From positions 1-38,103 of the forward strand of contig JAKMCX010000130.1 of NCBI GenBank assembly GCA_022428285.1: DNA of 38,103 nucleotides. Reading direction: 5' to 3'. A program made the translations under genes and the position numbers. Source of the stretch: Flavobacteriales bacterium. Its GTDB lineage: Bacteria > Bacteroidota > Bacteroidia > Flavobacteriales_D > Sanyastnellaceae. Of this stretch, positions 17,106 to 26,040 are shown one piece after another (within the stretch, counting starts at the first letter, position 1; each line of letters begins with the position of its first letter). The notes under the pieces were generated by a model. That model did not search any database and was not told the DNA's origin. It saw nothing but the letters and a program-made list of their open reading frames with translations.

Positions 17106-18005
17106 ATGTCGCACCCGACCCATAACGACTCAGGTACAGCACAAAACCCGCCTTTGCAGCCCGTCCTTCTTCAGACGTTGGAGGGCCACCAAGGGGCCAT
17201 TTATGACCTGGCGTTGACAGGGGAGGGCGATCTGCTCAGCGTGGGGGGAGATGGCCTGCTGGTCCGGTGGTCGGCGGCCGACCGCGGTTGGGCGTCTGGA
17301 GGAAAAGCCGTGGCCAAGGCAGCAGCTCCGCTGTTCTCGGTGTGCGCCACGGAATCAGTGGTGCTGGCAGGGACCGGCGACGGAGGCGTTTTGAGCCTAG
17401 AATCGGGCGGCCAATGGGCGATCAAACCCGCCCATCCTGGAGGCACCTATGTGGTGACCTCAGGTGCGACCGGCGGCGCGGATGGCTGCTGGAGGACCTG
17501 GCCCGAAGGCCAGGAGGTTGCCCAAGTGGCGGGCCGGATTCGGTGCAGCATTTCCACAGAAGTTGGCACGTTTGTGGGGACTTCGGAGGGCACGGTTCAC
17601 CACCTAGAAAGCGGTGTTGCCACAACGGCCCATGAAGGGGCGGTGCGCGCCTTGGTCTTGTGGCCAGGAAAGTCAGCACTGGCCAGTGTGGGGGGCGATG
17701 GCAGGCTGCGCATTTGGGAAAGTGAAGCAGGAGGAAGGCTCTCGTCTGTGCTGTCTGTGGATGCGCACAAAGGCGCCGTCTACCGCATGGCCATTTCGCC
17801 GGACCGGCGCTGGGTGGCGACCTGCTCCAGGGACAAGAGCATCGCCCTTTGGAATGCCGAAACCCTCGCTTTGGAAACCCGCATTGCACGGCCGGATTGG
17901 CAGGGGCATGTCCGTTCGGTCAATGCCATGGTGTGGGGCGAGAATGGGGCCTTGGCCACAGCCGGTGACGGTGGCCGCATCTTGATTTGGGGCTTTACCG
18001 GTTAA
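17106..18005 (+). CDS. WD40 repeat protein
   Basis: Repeated blades, e.g. HQGAIYDLALTGEGDLLSVGGDGLLVRWS, ...ALASVGGDGRLRIWE, HKGAVYRMAISPDRRWVATCSRDKSIALWN, ...GALATAGDGGRILIW. Confidence 0.9.
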   Translation: MSHPTHNDSGTAQNPPLQPVLLQTLEGHQGAIYDLALTGEGDLLSVGGDGLLVRWSAADRGWASGGKAVAKAAAPLFSVCATESVVLAGTGDGGVLSLESGGQWAIKPAHPGGTYVVTSGATGGADGCWRTWPEGQEVAQVAGRIRCSISTEVGTFVGTSEGTVHHLESGVATTAHEGAVRALVLWPGKSALASVGGDGRLRIWESEAGGRLSSVLSVDAHKGAVYRMAISPDRRWVATCSRDKSIALWNAETLALETRIARPDWQGHVRSVNAMVWGENGALATAGDGGRILIWGFTG

Positions 18006-18042
18006 CGAAGCCCCCGCGGCCTTGTAACTTTGGCGGCTCAGC

Positions 18043-19407
18043 ATGAGCAAGCCCAGCATTCCCAAAGGCACGCGCGACTTCACCCCAGAGGTCATGGCGC
18101 GGCGGCAGTGGATCTTCTCCACCCTTCGTTCTGCCTTTGAAAGGCGCGGTTTTCAGCCCATTGAGACGCCGGCCATGGAGGCCCTGAGTACCCTCACTGG
18201 GAAGTACGGAGAGGAGGGGGATCAACTCATTTTCAAAATCCTCAACAACGGCGACTTCTTGGGCAAGGCCCAAGACGCCACCTTGGAGGCCAAGGACAGC
18301 AAAGCCCTGGGTTTCCAAATCAGCAAAAAGGCTTTGAGGTATGACTTGACCGTGCCGTTTGCGCGGTTTGTCACCATGCACCGCAACGAGATTCCGATGC
18401 CGTTCAAGCGGTACCAGATGCAAACGGTCTGGAGGGGAGACCGTCCCGGAAAAGGCCGTTACCAAGAGTTTGTGCAATGCGACGCCGACATCATCGGTTC
18501 AACCGGTGTTTTGTGCGAGTTGGAACTCGTGTGTCTGTTTCACGAAGCGCTTTCGGCGCTCCAAGTTCCCCAGTTCAGGATTTTGGTCAACGACCGCCGG
18601 ATTCTTTCCGGTATGGCAGACCATTTGGGCATCGGCGAGCGGCTCACAGAGTGGACCGTGGCGGTTGACAAGGCCGATAAGATTGGAACAGAAGGCGTGT
18701 GCAAGGAGTTGGGGGAGCGGGGCTTTAGCGAGGCAGTTCAAGCGGGGACCACAGCGCTTTTTGCCGCCCGCCCAGCGGGCATTGAAGGCATGGAGGCCCT
18801 GTCCGAACAGTTCCCCGCCGCTGCAGTGCAGGAAGGGGTTGTTGCTTTGAAGGCGCTGTGGAACCTCGCCAAATCAGAAGGAGTACAGGAGCCAGAGCTG
18901 GTGTTCGCGCCGGGATTGGCGCGGGGATTGGACTACTACACCGGAGCGATTTTTGAAGTTCAGGTGGTGGACGGTCCTGTGGGCAGCATTTGCGGAGGGG
19001 GCCGGTACGACGACCTCACAGGGATTTTTGGAATGCCCAACGTCAGTGGGGTCGGCATCAGTTTTGGCGCCGACCGCATCTACGATGTGCTGGAGCATTT
19101 CGGGGCCTTCCCGACCGGACTGGACGTGGGGCTGGATGTCTTGCTGTTGCACATGGGCGAAGAGACCTTGCCACAGGTGTTGGCTGCGGCGGCCCAGTGC
19201 AGGCGTCACGGTTTTCGCACCGAGGTCTACCCCGATGCCGCAAAGCTCAAGCGCCAATTCAAATACGCCGATGACCGCAAGGTGCCCCACGTGATCGTGA
19301 TCGGCAGCGACGAGGCTGCCGCTGGGCAAGTGACCTTGCGCAACATGAATTCAGGCGACCAGAAATCCGTGTCACTCGAAGACCTCGTGGGGCTTCTCAA
19401 AGCCTGA
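18043..19407 (+). CDS. hisS: Histidine--tRNA ligase
   Basis: MSKPSIPKGTRDFTPEVMARRQWIF...LRYDLTVPFARFV...YQMQTVWRGDRPGKGRYQEFVQCDADIIG...GLARGLDYYTGAIFEV...GGGRYDDL. Confidence 0.97.
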   Translation: MSKPSIPKGTRDFTPEVMARRQWIFSTLRSAFERRGFQPIETPAMEALSTLTGKYGEEGDQLIFKILNNGDFLGKAQDATLEAKDSKALGFQISKKALRYDLTVPFARFVTMHRNEIPMPFKRYQMQTVWRGDRPGKGRYQEFVQCDADIIGSTGVLCELELVCLFHEALSALQVPQFRILVNDRRILSGMADHLGIGERLTEWTVAVDKADKIGTEGVCKELGERGFSEAVQAGTTALFAARPAGIEGMEALSEQFPAAAVQEGVVALKALWNLAKSEGVQEPELVFAPGLARGLDYYTGAIFEVQVVDGPVGSICGGGRYDDLTGIFGMPNVSGVGISFGADRIYDVLEHFGAFPTGLDVGLDVLLLHMGEETLPQVLAAAAQCRRHGFRTEVYPDAAKLKRQFKYADDRKVPHVIVIGSDEAAAGQVTLRNMNSGDQKSVSLEDLVGLLKA

Positions 19408-20370
19408 TCCGGGACCGGACAGCAGCGGAAGTTCAAAGGTCCAGGCCCCACCAGCGTGGGCCATGCCGCCGTGCCGCAACATAAAAGCGGCATCCCAATC
19501 GCGGAGCTCGCTGCCGGCGAGTGTCAAGGGCGCTCCTCCTGTGGCATCGAGCCGAACGGCGTGTGCTTCGATGGACCAATGCCAGTGCATGGCCGCAGCC
19601 TCAGGTGCTTGCAGCGCAGCAACGCCGAGGCGCTCGGTGGCACCCAACATCAACAATGCGGGGATGCGCCGTTGACTGTCGGTAGATTCAGGGGCTGGAA
19701 CACCTGTAATGTGAATGGCCGATGCTCCGAGTTTTTCCAGCACTTGGGCCCACCGAGCGATGTGCTGGCACGCTTCGCCAATGGGGATGTCATCGCAATC
19801 GGACTCCATAAACACATGCCGCAAATGGGCCGCGAATCCTCCGACCACATCGGCGGCTTCCATGGCGTCATGCTCCATCAAGGCCACCTGTTCTTCGAGC
19901 TTGCTGAACAGTTGGGAGAGGTCATTTCCACCCCTTCGGGTGAGCATCAACGTGGCCTGGCACCTGCGGAGCCGCCGTTCTATGGCTTCCCGCTCGCAGG
20001 CGCGCATGATTTGATCTTGGACACTGCCACGTTGCCGCACGATCCAGGCCATCTCTTGCAGCTCTTGTGATTGAAAAAGGCTTTTGCCTTGGTGGCCTGC
20101 GCGCGCCATCAAGAGGCACAAAGCGAGGGCCGCGATCAAGGAGCAGCCTGCAGCCCAAGGTGCCGACGAGGACAGCAAGGCCAAGAATCCAGCGGTCCAC
20201 AGGCATCCGGCAATCAGCGCCATCAGCGACCAAGGGCTTCCTGGAAACAAGGTGAAGGGGGCGTGCCAATCGAGTCCACCATCCCGAGCCAGCTGGATTT
20301 CATGGCGCAGTCCCAGGCCAATGGCCAGGGCGATACAGCAGCATGAAAGGGCGATAAAGGCAAGCAGCAC
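19372..20370 (-). CDS. Multi-TM LytS-like protein lacking the phospho-acceptor His (putative pseudokinase)
   Basis: N-terminal hydrophobic segments, then a region resembling LytS-family dimerisation (FAAHLRHVFMESDCDDIPIGEACQHIARWAQVLEKLG) without a PHFLFN box. Listed start is GTG. Confidence 0.6.
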   Translation of the reverse strand: MLLAFIALSCCCIALAIGLGLRHEIQLARDGGLDWHAPFTLFPGSPWSLMALIAGCLWTAGFLALLSSSAPWAAGCSLIAALALCLLMARAGHQGKSLFQSQELQEMAWIVRQRGSVQDQIMRACEREAIERRLRRCQATLMLTRRGGNDLSQLFSKLEEQVALMEHDAMEAADVVGGFAAHLRHVFMESDCDDIPIGEACQHIARWAQVLEKLGASAIHITGVPAPESTDSQRRIPALLMLGATERLGVAALQAPEAAAMHWHWSIEAHAVRLDATGGAPLTLAGSELRDWDAAFMLRHGGMAHAGGAWTFELPLLSGPGSGFEKPHEVFE

Positions 20371-20408
20371 AGCAGAAGGTTGAGGGGGATGGCTCCCCGC
20401 ATTCTGCC

Positions 20409-21458
20409 TTAATCTAAATTTTTAAGCAAGAGCCGCACCTGTTCGATCGGCAAGATTTGTGAGTGCGCGGCTTCTTCTTGTAAGCGTTGCCACAATCCGT
20501 CGAATTTGGGGTGGTTTTGAACGCTGCGCAGGGCTTCCCCGGCCAACAATGCCGCGGCACTGTCCCGCCATTGTCGCGTTCGGCGTGCCTGCAGGTTGCC
20601 ATTGCGACCGGCCTCATCCAAGCGCGCTTCGAGCGCATCGACAAGGGCATGGACCTGCTGGAGGTTCAAGGCCGACCCGGTGCCAAACAGGGGCGGGGCG
20701 CCGTCCTCTGGATCTGCCAACAAGGACAGGGCCCCTTGGTAAACCGCAAGGGCAGACTCGGCGGCGGCAAGGCGCTCAGGACCGCCATCGGCCTTGTTGA
20801 CCCAGACCGCATCGGCCCATTCCAAAATGCCCCGCTTGATGCCTTGGATTCCGTCGCCGCCACCTGGAATCAAAAGCAACACAAAGACGTCGGTCATCCG
20901 ACGGACTTCGGTCTCGCTTTGGCCCACGCCAACGGTTTCGATGAGGATGCGGTCAAAGCCCGCCGCCTCGCACAACAGCGCCACTTCGGCAGTGGCCTCT
21001 GCGACGCCGCCCAAGGTCCGTCCCGACGGAGATGGCCGCACAAAGGCCTCTGGCCGCAATGAGAGGTCCGACATCCGGGTTTTGTCGCCGAGCAGGCTGC
21101 CTCCCGTGCGGTGGCTGCTGGGGTCGACGGCCAAGACGGCCACGCGGTGGCCCCGCGCAATGAGGTCCACGCCCGCGGCTTCAATCCACGTGCTTTTGCC
21201 GGCGCCCGGAACGCCGGTAACCCCATAGCGGAGCGCATGACCGGCTTTTTTTGCGGCCAGTTTGAGCAGCGCTTCGGCCGTCACGCGGTCTTCGGCTTTG
21301 GTGCTTTCCACCAAGCTGATGGCCCGCGCCAGGGCGGTTCGGTCACCGTCAGCGATGAGGTCCATCCATTCTTGCACGCCCTGCGATTGCTGAGTGCGCG
21401 CTTCCCGAATCCTGCTCAGGGCCCGGTGGCGGGCTTCATTTTCAAGGTCTTTGGCCAT
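20409..21458 (-). CDS. meaB: Methylmalonyl-CoA mutase-associated GTPase MeaB
   Basis: GVTGVPGAGKSTWIEAAG...VAVLAVDPSSHRTGGSLLGDKTRM...IETVGVGQSE...VLLLIPGGGDGIQGIKRGILEWADAVWVNKAD. Confidence 0.95.
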   Translation of the reverse strand: MAKDLENEARHRALSRIREARTQQSQGVQEWMDLIADGDRTALARAISLVESTKAEDRVTAEALLKLAAKKAGHALRYGVTGVPGAGKSTWIEAAGVDLIARGHRVAVLAVDPSSHRTGGSLLGDKTRMSDLSLRPEAFVRPSPSGRTLGGVAEATAEVALLCEAAGFDRILIETVGVGQSETEVRRMTDVFVLLLIPGGGDGIQGIKRGILEWADAVWVNKADGGPERLAAAESALAVYQGALSLLADPEDGAPPLFGTGSALNLQQVHALVDALEARLDEAGRNGNLQARRTRQWRDSAAALLAGEALRSVQNHPKFDGLWQRLQEEAAHSQILPIEQVRLLLKNLD

Positions 21459-21489
21459 CCCGTGGCCAAGTTAGCGGTAGTTTGGCACC

Positions 21490-22284
21490 ATGGAGCACCG
21501 TCCATTATTCCCATTCGTCTTTGCATCGATTTTGACTGTAATGCTGTGCATGGGAGGCCCGGTGGCCTCGGCACAGGAGCCTCAAGACTCGATTGTGGAG
21601 GTTCGGGTTCAGCTGAGTGGAGAGGTTTTGGGCCCCGATGGCCGAGGCCTTCCAGGCTGTATGATCGTGAACCGAAGCACGGGAGAGGGGAGGTTTGGCA
21701 GTTCCAGCGGCCGCTTTGCATTTCGTTCGGCCAAGGGCGACACCCTGCAGTTTGCGGCCATCGGATACCGCACCGTGTCCCGGATCGTCCCCGCCGACGA
21801 GCCGCCGCCCTCGGGGTGGTCGTGGTCGGTGCACCTGGCGCCCATTTCTGTGCAGGTGGCCACAGCGGAAATCATTGCGCCCCGGGATTTGGGTGACATT
21901 GTCCGCGACATCAAAGCCTTGGGCTACAACGAAAAAGAATACAGGACGAGTGGAATCAATGCCTTGACAAGCCCCATCACATTCTTGTACGAACAGTTCA
22001 ACCGTCTGGAGCGCAGCAAGCGCGAAGTGGCCCGATTGGAAAACGAAGACCAGCGCAAGGCGCTGCTGCGTGAGCTGCTCATCAAGTATGTCGACTATGA
22101 CATAGTGAACCTCAAAGAAGGGGAGTTCGAGGCTTTTTTGGACTTTGTAGATCCCGGCGAAGCCGTGCTCAAAGCCCTCACCCAATACGAGTTCATATTG
22201 TGGACGCGCGAGCGGTTCACGGCCTTCAAGTCTCAGCCAGAGCGGTTAGAAGATGTGGACTTCGAATACCAGTGGGACGATTGA
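21490..22284 (+). CDS. Secreted protein with CarboxypepD_reg-like domain
   Basis: Signal peptide then VQLSGEVLGPDGRGLPGCMIVNRSTGEGRFGSSSGRFAFRSAKGDTLQFAAIGYRTV. Confidence 0.85.
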   Translation: MEHRPLFPFVFASILTVMLCMGGPVASAQEPQDSIVEVRVQLSGEVLGPDGRGLPGCMIVNRSTGEGRFGSSSGRFAFRSAKGDTLQFAAIGYRTVSRIVPADEPPPSGWSWSVHLAPISVQVATAEIIAPRDLGDIVRDIKALGYNEKEYRTSGINALTSPITFLYEQFNRLERSKREVARLENEDQRKALLRELLIKYVDYDIVNLKEGEFEAFLDFVDPGEAVLKALTQYEFILWTRERFTAFKSQPERLEDVDFEYQWDD

Positions 22285-22302
22285 CTTCCCGGTGCTTCGA
22301 GA

Positions 22303-22644
22303 TCATTCCAAATAAGCGGAATCCAGGTAGAAGGTGAAGGCCTTGAAAACCAATCCTGCCATGCAGAAAGCAATGGCGGCAACACGGGCATTGCGGCGGC
22401 GGTTTTCATAGGCGTCAAACCGCACAATGAGGTCGACAAAAACCGAGAGTGAGGCGATGGCTTCAAACAGCGTGACCCAGCCCCGGCGCTCGTCGATAAA
22501 GGCCATAAAAGCGCCCGCCCAGCGGCCCACGCCCACACCGTCAAAGATGACATCCAACAGGAAAAGGCCGTTGTATGCGACCAGCAGCACCAGGCTGCCG
22601 TCGAGCAACCATTGGTCTTGTCCTTTGTCCTCCTGTCCTTTCAT
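22303..22644 (-). CDS. Small integral membrane protein, unknown function
   Basis: 113 aa with hydrophobic segments WLLDGSLVLLVAYNGLFLLDVIF, WVTLFEAIASLSVFVDLIV, ARVAAIAFCMAGLVFKAFTFYL. Confidence 0.7.
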   Translation of the reverse strand: MKGQEDKGQDQWLLDGSLVLLVAYNGLFLLDVIFDGVGVGRWAGAFMAFIDERRGWVTLFEAIASLSVFVDLIVRFDAYENRRRNARVAAIAFCMAGLVFKAFTFYLDSAYLE

Positions 22645-22807
22645 GGCCCGAAACTAAGCGTGGAAAAACAACCACAAACCTTCTTTGTCACGGAGACAAC
22701 ATTTCGGTGCTTACCTTCGTTCGCTACCTGTCATGCCGAAACCAAATCCCACCCCATCTTGGCGTCCCTCTGCTGTGAGCAAGGCGTCCACATTGGATGC
22801 GAGCCAG

Positions 22808-22981
22808 ATGCACCGCCACGCCAACCTCCAACGGTTGTTTGTGGTCACATTGGGTTGTTTGTGGGTCATGGCCTTTGCCACCGGTTGTAGCCGGAACGCA
22901 AAGAACTGCAGTGCTTATGATGGGGTTGACTTCTCCCAAGGCGTGGCCATCGAGCACGCTGCTCCAGAAGCCAAAAACTGA
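22808..22981 (+). CDS. Small putative lipoprotein
   Basis: MHRHANLQRLFVVTLGCLWVMAFATGCSRNAKNCSAYDGVDFSQGVAIEHAAPEAKN; lipobox-like FATGC. Start could be upstream (22685 or 22733). Confidence 0.5.
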   Translation: MHRHANLQRLFVVTLGCLWVMAFATGCSRNAKNCSAYDGVDFSQGVAIEHAAPEAKN

Positions 22982-22984
22982 CCT

Positions 22985-24694
22985 TCAGAACTGGAAGTAA
23001 ATGAACGGCGTACCTCCCGCAGAGAGGATGGCCGAAGCGAGGGAGACCGCCACAATGGCGCACCCCGCTTGAAGCGCCAGCGGTGCGCGAACAAAAGCCT
23101 GACGATACGCCTCTTTGAGCCTGGAAGGCAACAGGTGAATCAGGTATCCCAAGGCCATCACGCCGAACACCATGCTGTAGTGCTGGACGACGTCAAGTCC
23201 CACAGACAAGGGTGTGGATTCCACCAATTTGGAGAGGATGACCATGGCGGTGTCCCATTCGCTGACCATGTCATGTTCTGTGCCAAAGGTGGCCCACGTC
23301 GTGTGCGAAGCGCTTCGGAACCAAATGCGGGTAAAGGTGATGAAGTGAAAGGTGAGCGCCACCGCAATGGCGCGTTTCCAAAAGGTGTCCTTGGCCTCCC
23401 AAGGGCTGCCTTTTCTCCACAGTTTGTATACCGTGATGCCCAAGCCATTGAGTCCTCCCCAGATCACAAAGTTCCAGCCCGCCCCGTGCCAGAGTCCGCC
23501 GAGCAACATGGTCATCCAAATGTTGATGTTGGTGGTCACCCACCTGTGAAATGCGGGAATGCGTGCCATGGCCAAAGCCGCAGTCAGCACCACACCAATG
23601 AGCCCGCCGAGGATCTTGGGGTTGGGCCACATCAAGGCCACAAAAGACAGCAGAAATACCCCGCAGATGGCAGTAAACCAGGACGCTTTGCGGTTCCCGC
23701 CCATGGGGATGTAGAGGTAGTCCTTGAGCCAACCAGAGAGGCTCATGTGCCAGCGCTTCCAGAAGTTGCCACAGCTGTCGGCCTTGTAGGGGCTGTTGAA
23801 GTTTTGTGGCAATTGGTAGCCCATGAGCAAGGCCACACCGATGGCCATGTCGGTGTATCCGCTGAAGTCGGCGTACACCTGTAGGGAGTAGCCATACATG
23901 GCCATGAGCACCTCAAAGCCGCTGTGCGTGGCGGGCGAGGCAAATACCCGGTCGTTGAAGTTGACTGCAATCCAGTCGGCCAACAGGACCTTCTTGAGCA
24001 AGCCGTTCAATATCCAAAATCCAGCGCGGCCAATGGTGGTTTTGGTGACCGGTTTGGGATGCAGGATTTGGGGGACGAAGTCTGCCGCCCGCACAATGGG
24101 GCCCGCCACCAGCTGTGGAAAGAACGACACATAGAAACCAAAGTCGCTGAGCCTTTTGAGGGGCTGCACCAAGCCGCGCCGGATGTCCACCGTGTAACTG
24201 ATTGTCTGAAAGGTGTAAAAGCTGATGCCCACCGGGAGGAGAATGCGGTCGACAGACCACGAAGTCCCGACAGCGGCATTGACCCCCATGGCGAGCCAAT
24301 TTCTAGGGATGATGGACGAGCCCGTCGCCGCGTTCCACGACCCGGTCAGGAAATAGGTGTACTTGAAGTAGAACAGCAGGCCCAGGTTGAGGGCAATGCT
24401 CAAGGCGAGCCAGCGGTTTTTGCCGCGGTCCCCTGCACTTGCGGCAATCCGGTGGCCAATCAAGTGGTCGCTGACGGTGGAGAAGACCAAGATCAGAAAG
24501 AACCAACCCGATGTCTTCCAATAAAACAGCAGGCTGGCGGCCAGAAGCCAGAGGTGGCGCAACCCCCGCTGGCGGTCTCGGTGGAGGGCCGCATCGAGGG
24601 CCAGGACGACCAGCAGAAACAGCCAGAACGAACCGTTGAGGAAGGTCCATGGAGACGCGGCGTCGTGGGCGAAAATCTCGTACAAAGCGCTCAT
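22985..24694 (-). CDS. MBOAT-family membrane-bound O-acyltransferase (AlgI/PatA-like)
   Basis: Polytopic; DFSGYTDMAIGVALLMGYQLPQNFNSPYKADSCGNFWKRWHMSLSGWLKDYLYIPMGGNRK and catalytic-His segment LLGGLWHGAGWNFVIWGGLNG. ATG 24694 overlaps the upstream gene stop (ATGA); 24709 also possible. Confidence 0.93.
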   Translation of the reverse strand: MSALYEIFAHDAASPWTFLNGSFWLFLLVVLALDAALHRDRQRGLRHLWLLAASLLFYWKTSGWFFLILVFSTVSDHLIGHRIAASAGDRGKNRWLALSIALNLGLLFYFKYTYFLTGSWNAATGSSIIPRNWLAMGVNAAVGTSWSVDRILLPVGISFYTFQTISYTVDIRRGLVQPLKRLSDFGFYVSFFPQLVAGPIVRAADFVPQILHPKPVTKTTIGRAGFWILNGLLKKVLLADWIAVNFNDRVFASPATHSGFEVLMAMYGYSLQVYADFSGYTDMAIGVALLMGYQLPQNFNSPYKADSCGNFWKRWHMSLSGWLKDYLYIPMGGNRKASWFTAICGVFLLSFVALMWPNPKILGGLIGVVLTAALAMARIPAFHRWVTTNINIWMTMLLGGLWHGAGWNFVIWGGLNGLGITVYKLWRKGSPWEAKDTFWKRAIAVALTFHFITFTRIWFRSASHTTWATFGTEHDMVSEWDTAMVILSKLVESTPLSVGLDVVQHYSMVFGVMALGYLIHLLPSRLKEAYRQAFVRAPLALQAGCAIVAVSLASAILSAGGTPFIYFQF

Positions 24695-26040
24695 GGCGTG
24701 CTGGTCCAATGTTGAATGGCAGCCCTGACGAGCACTTCATAGAGCAGCTCCCCAATCAGGATGTAGCCGTCTTTCCTGAAATGCAGCCGGTCGCTGGCGG
24801 CAAATCCCGTGGTGTTCAATGCGTCGATGGAACCCTTGCCGCCAAGCTGCCCATAGAGGTCCCAGCAGGCCACTTCGCGCTGAGCCACCAGGTCGAGCAT
24901 GGCCCGACGAACCGACTCGGCATTGGGGTTGTGGCGGTGCCGGTAATGGCTGTCGTTGTTGGTGACCAGCAGGATCTCCGTTGTGGGACGGGCCGACCGG
25001 ATGGTGTCGATGAGGGCCCCGTAATGGCGCGAAAACCGTTCTGCATCAAAGCGGCTTTGCGCCATGTGTGCATCGTTGATGCCCCAAGCCAAAATCACCA
25101 GGTCGGGCGAGACGGTGCGCAGCTGTTCCTTGAAATGGGGGTTGCGCATCCAAGACGTGGAACTGGCGCCATTGGCACCGAGGTCGTGAAAGACAAAGTC
25201 CGCATGGTCGGGAATCCACTCCACTCCGTGCAGGACCTGAGCGCCTTCGGTGGTGGGCTGGAGGGTCAGGGTGTCCGGAGCTGAACCACCTTCGGGGCCA
25301 ATCCACTGGGCGATCCCCGCGCTGGATTGGGCGCCGAGGTCAGGCATCCAAGGTTGGGGGAGCACAGGTTGCCACCCGGCCGCCGAGTCCGGGCGGGACA
25401 AAACGCGGATTTCCGAGATGCAGCGCTCCCCAGCAGGAGCACCACTCCAGCACGACACGGGCGCTGCCACAAGGCTCTGGGCCTCCACGCCCGTGATGCC
25501 CCAATCACCGCGGTGCCGGCGGTTGGCGCAGGATTGCCCCGTCCATTCCTGGGGCGAAGACCAACCCCGTTCGGGCGGGCCATTGGAGTCCATCAATCGG
25601 TGGGGGGCTTGGATGCCGCAGCCGACCACCACACCCGGCCTGTCTTGGTGCAGCCGCTGGCGAAAGGCCCAGCCTATGCGGCCGGCTTGCACATGGGAGC
25701 CACCAAAATGCACAACCTCGAGCGGGCCGCCATCTGCGGGGCTTGGGTCCGAAGCTTCAAACAACAGGCCGTACCACGCCGCCAAGAATTGGGAGAGGTG
25801 CTGCGCACCATGGAGGGATCCGCCTACATCAGAAAGGCCACCGAGGTCGCCGTCCCGGTGGACGTCTCCGCGCTGCCAGAGTGTGGGCGCATCGCCTGAC
25901 TCTGATTCCGTTGCCGCTGAGTCGCGCTGTCCCCAGCAATGCCCGCCACCCAAGACAGGACTGCCGAGCAGCAAGGCGGCCAACAGGGGCCAGCGCATCC
26001 CGGTCAGCAGGGGGGGGAGGTGGGCTTCAGCGCAGTCCAT
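24691..26040 (-). CDS. SGNH/GDSL-like hydrolase (envelope)
   Basis: Block I VVHFGGSHVQAGRIG, block III VILAWGINDAHM, block V SDRLHFRKDGY. Start 26040 (MDCAEAH) or 25998 (MRWPLLAALLLGSPVLGGG signal). Confidence 0.85.
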   Translation of the reverse strand: MDCAEAHLPPLLTGMRWPLLAALLLGSPVLGGGHCWGQRDSAATESESGDAPTLWQRGDVHRDGDLGGLSDVGGSLHGAQHLSQFLAAWYGLLFEASDPSPADGGPLEVVHFGGSHVQAGRIGWAFRQRLHQDRPGVVVGCGIQAPHRLMDSNGPPERGWSSPQEWTGQSCANRRHRGDWGITGVEAQSLVAAPVSCWSGAPAGERCISEIRVLSRPDSAAGWQPVLPQPWMPDLGAQSSAGIAQWIGPEGGSAPDTLTLQPTTEGAQVLHGVEWIPDHADFVFHDLGANGASSTSWMRNPHFKEQLRTVSPDLVILAWGINDAHMAQSRFDAERFSRHYGALIDTIRSARPTTEILLVTNNDSHYRHRHNPNAESVRRAMLDLVAQREVACWDLYGQLGGKGSIDALNTTGFAASDRLHFRKDGYILIGELLYEVLVRAAIQHWTSTP

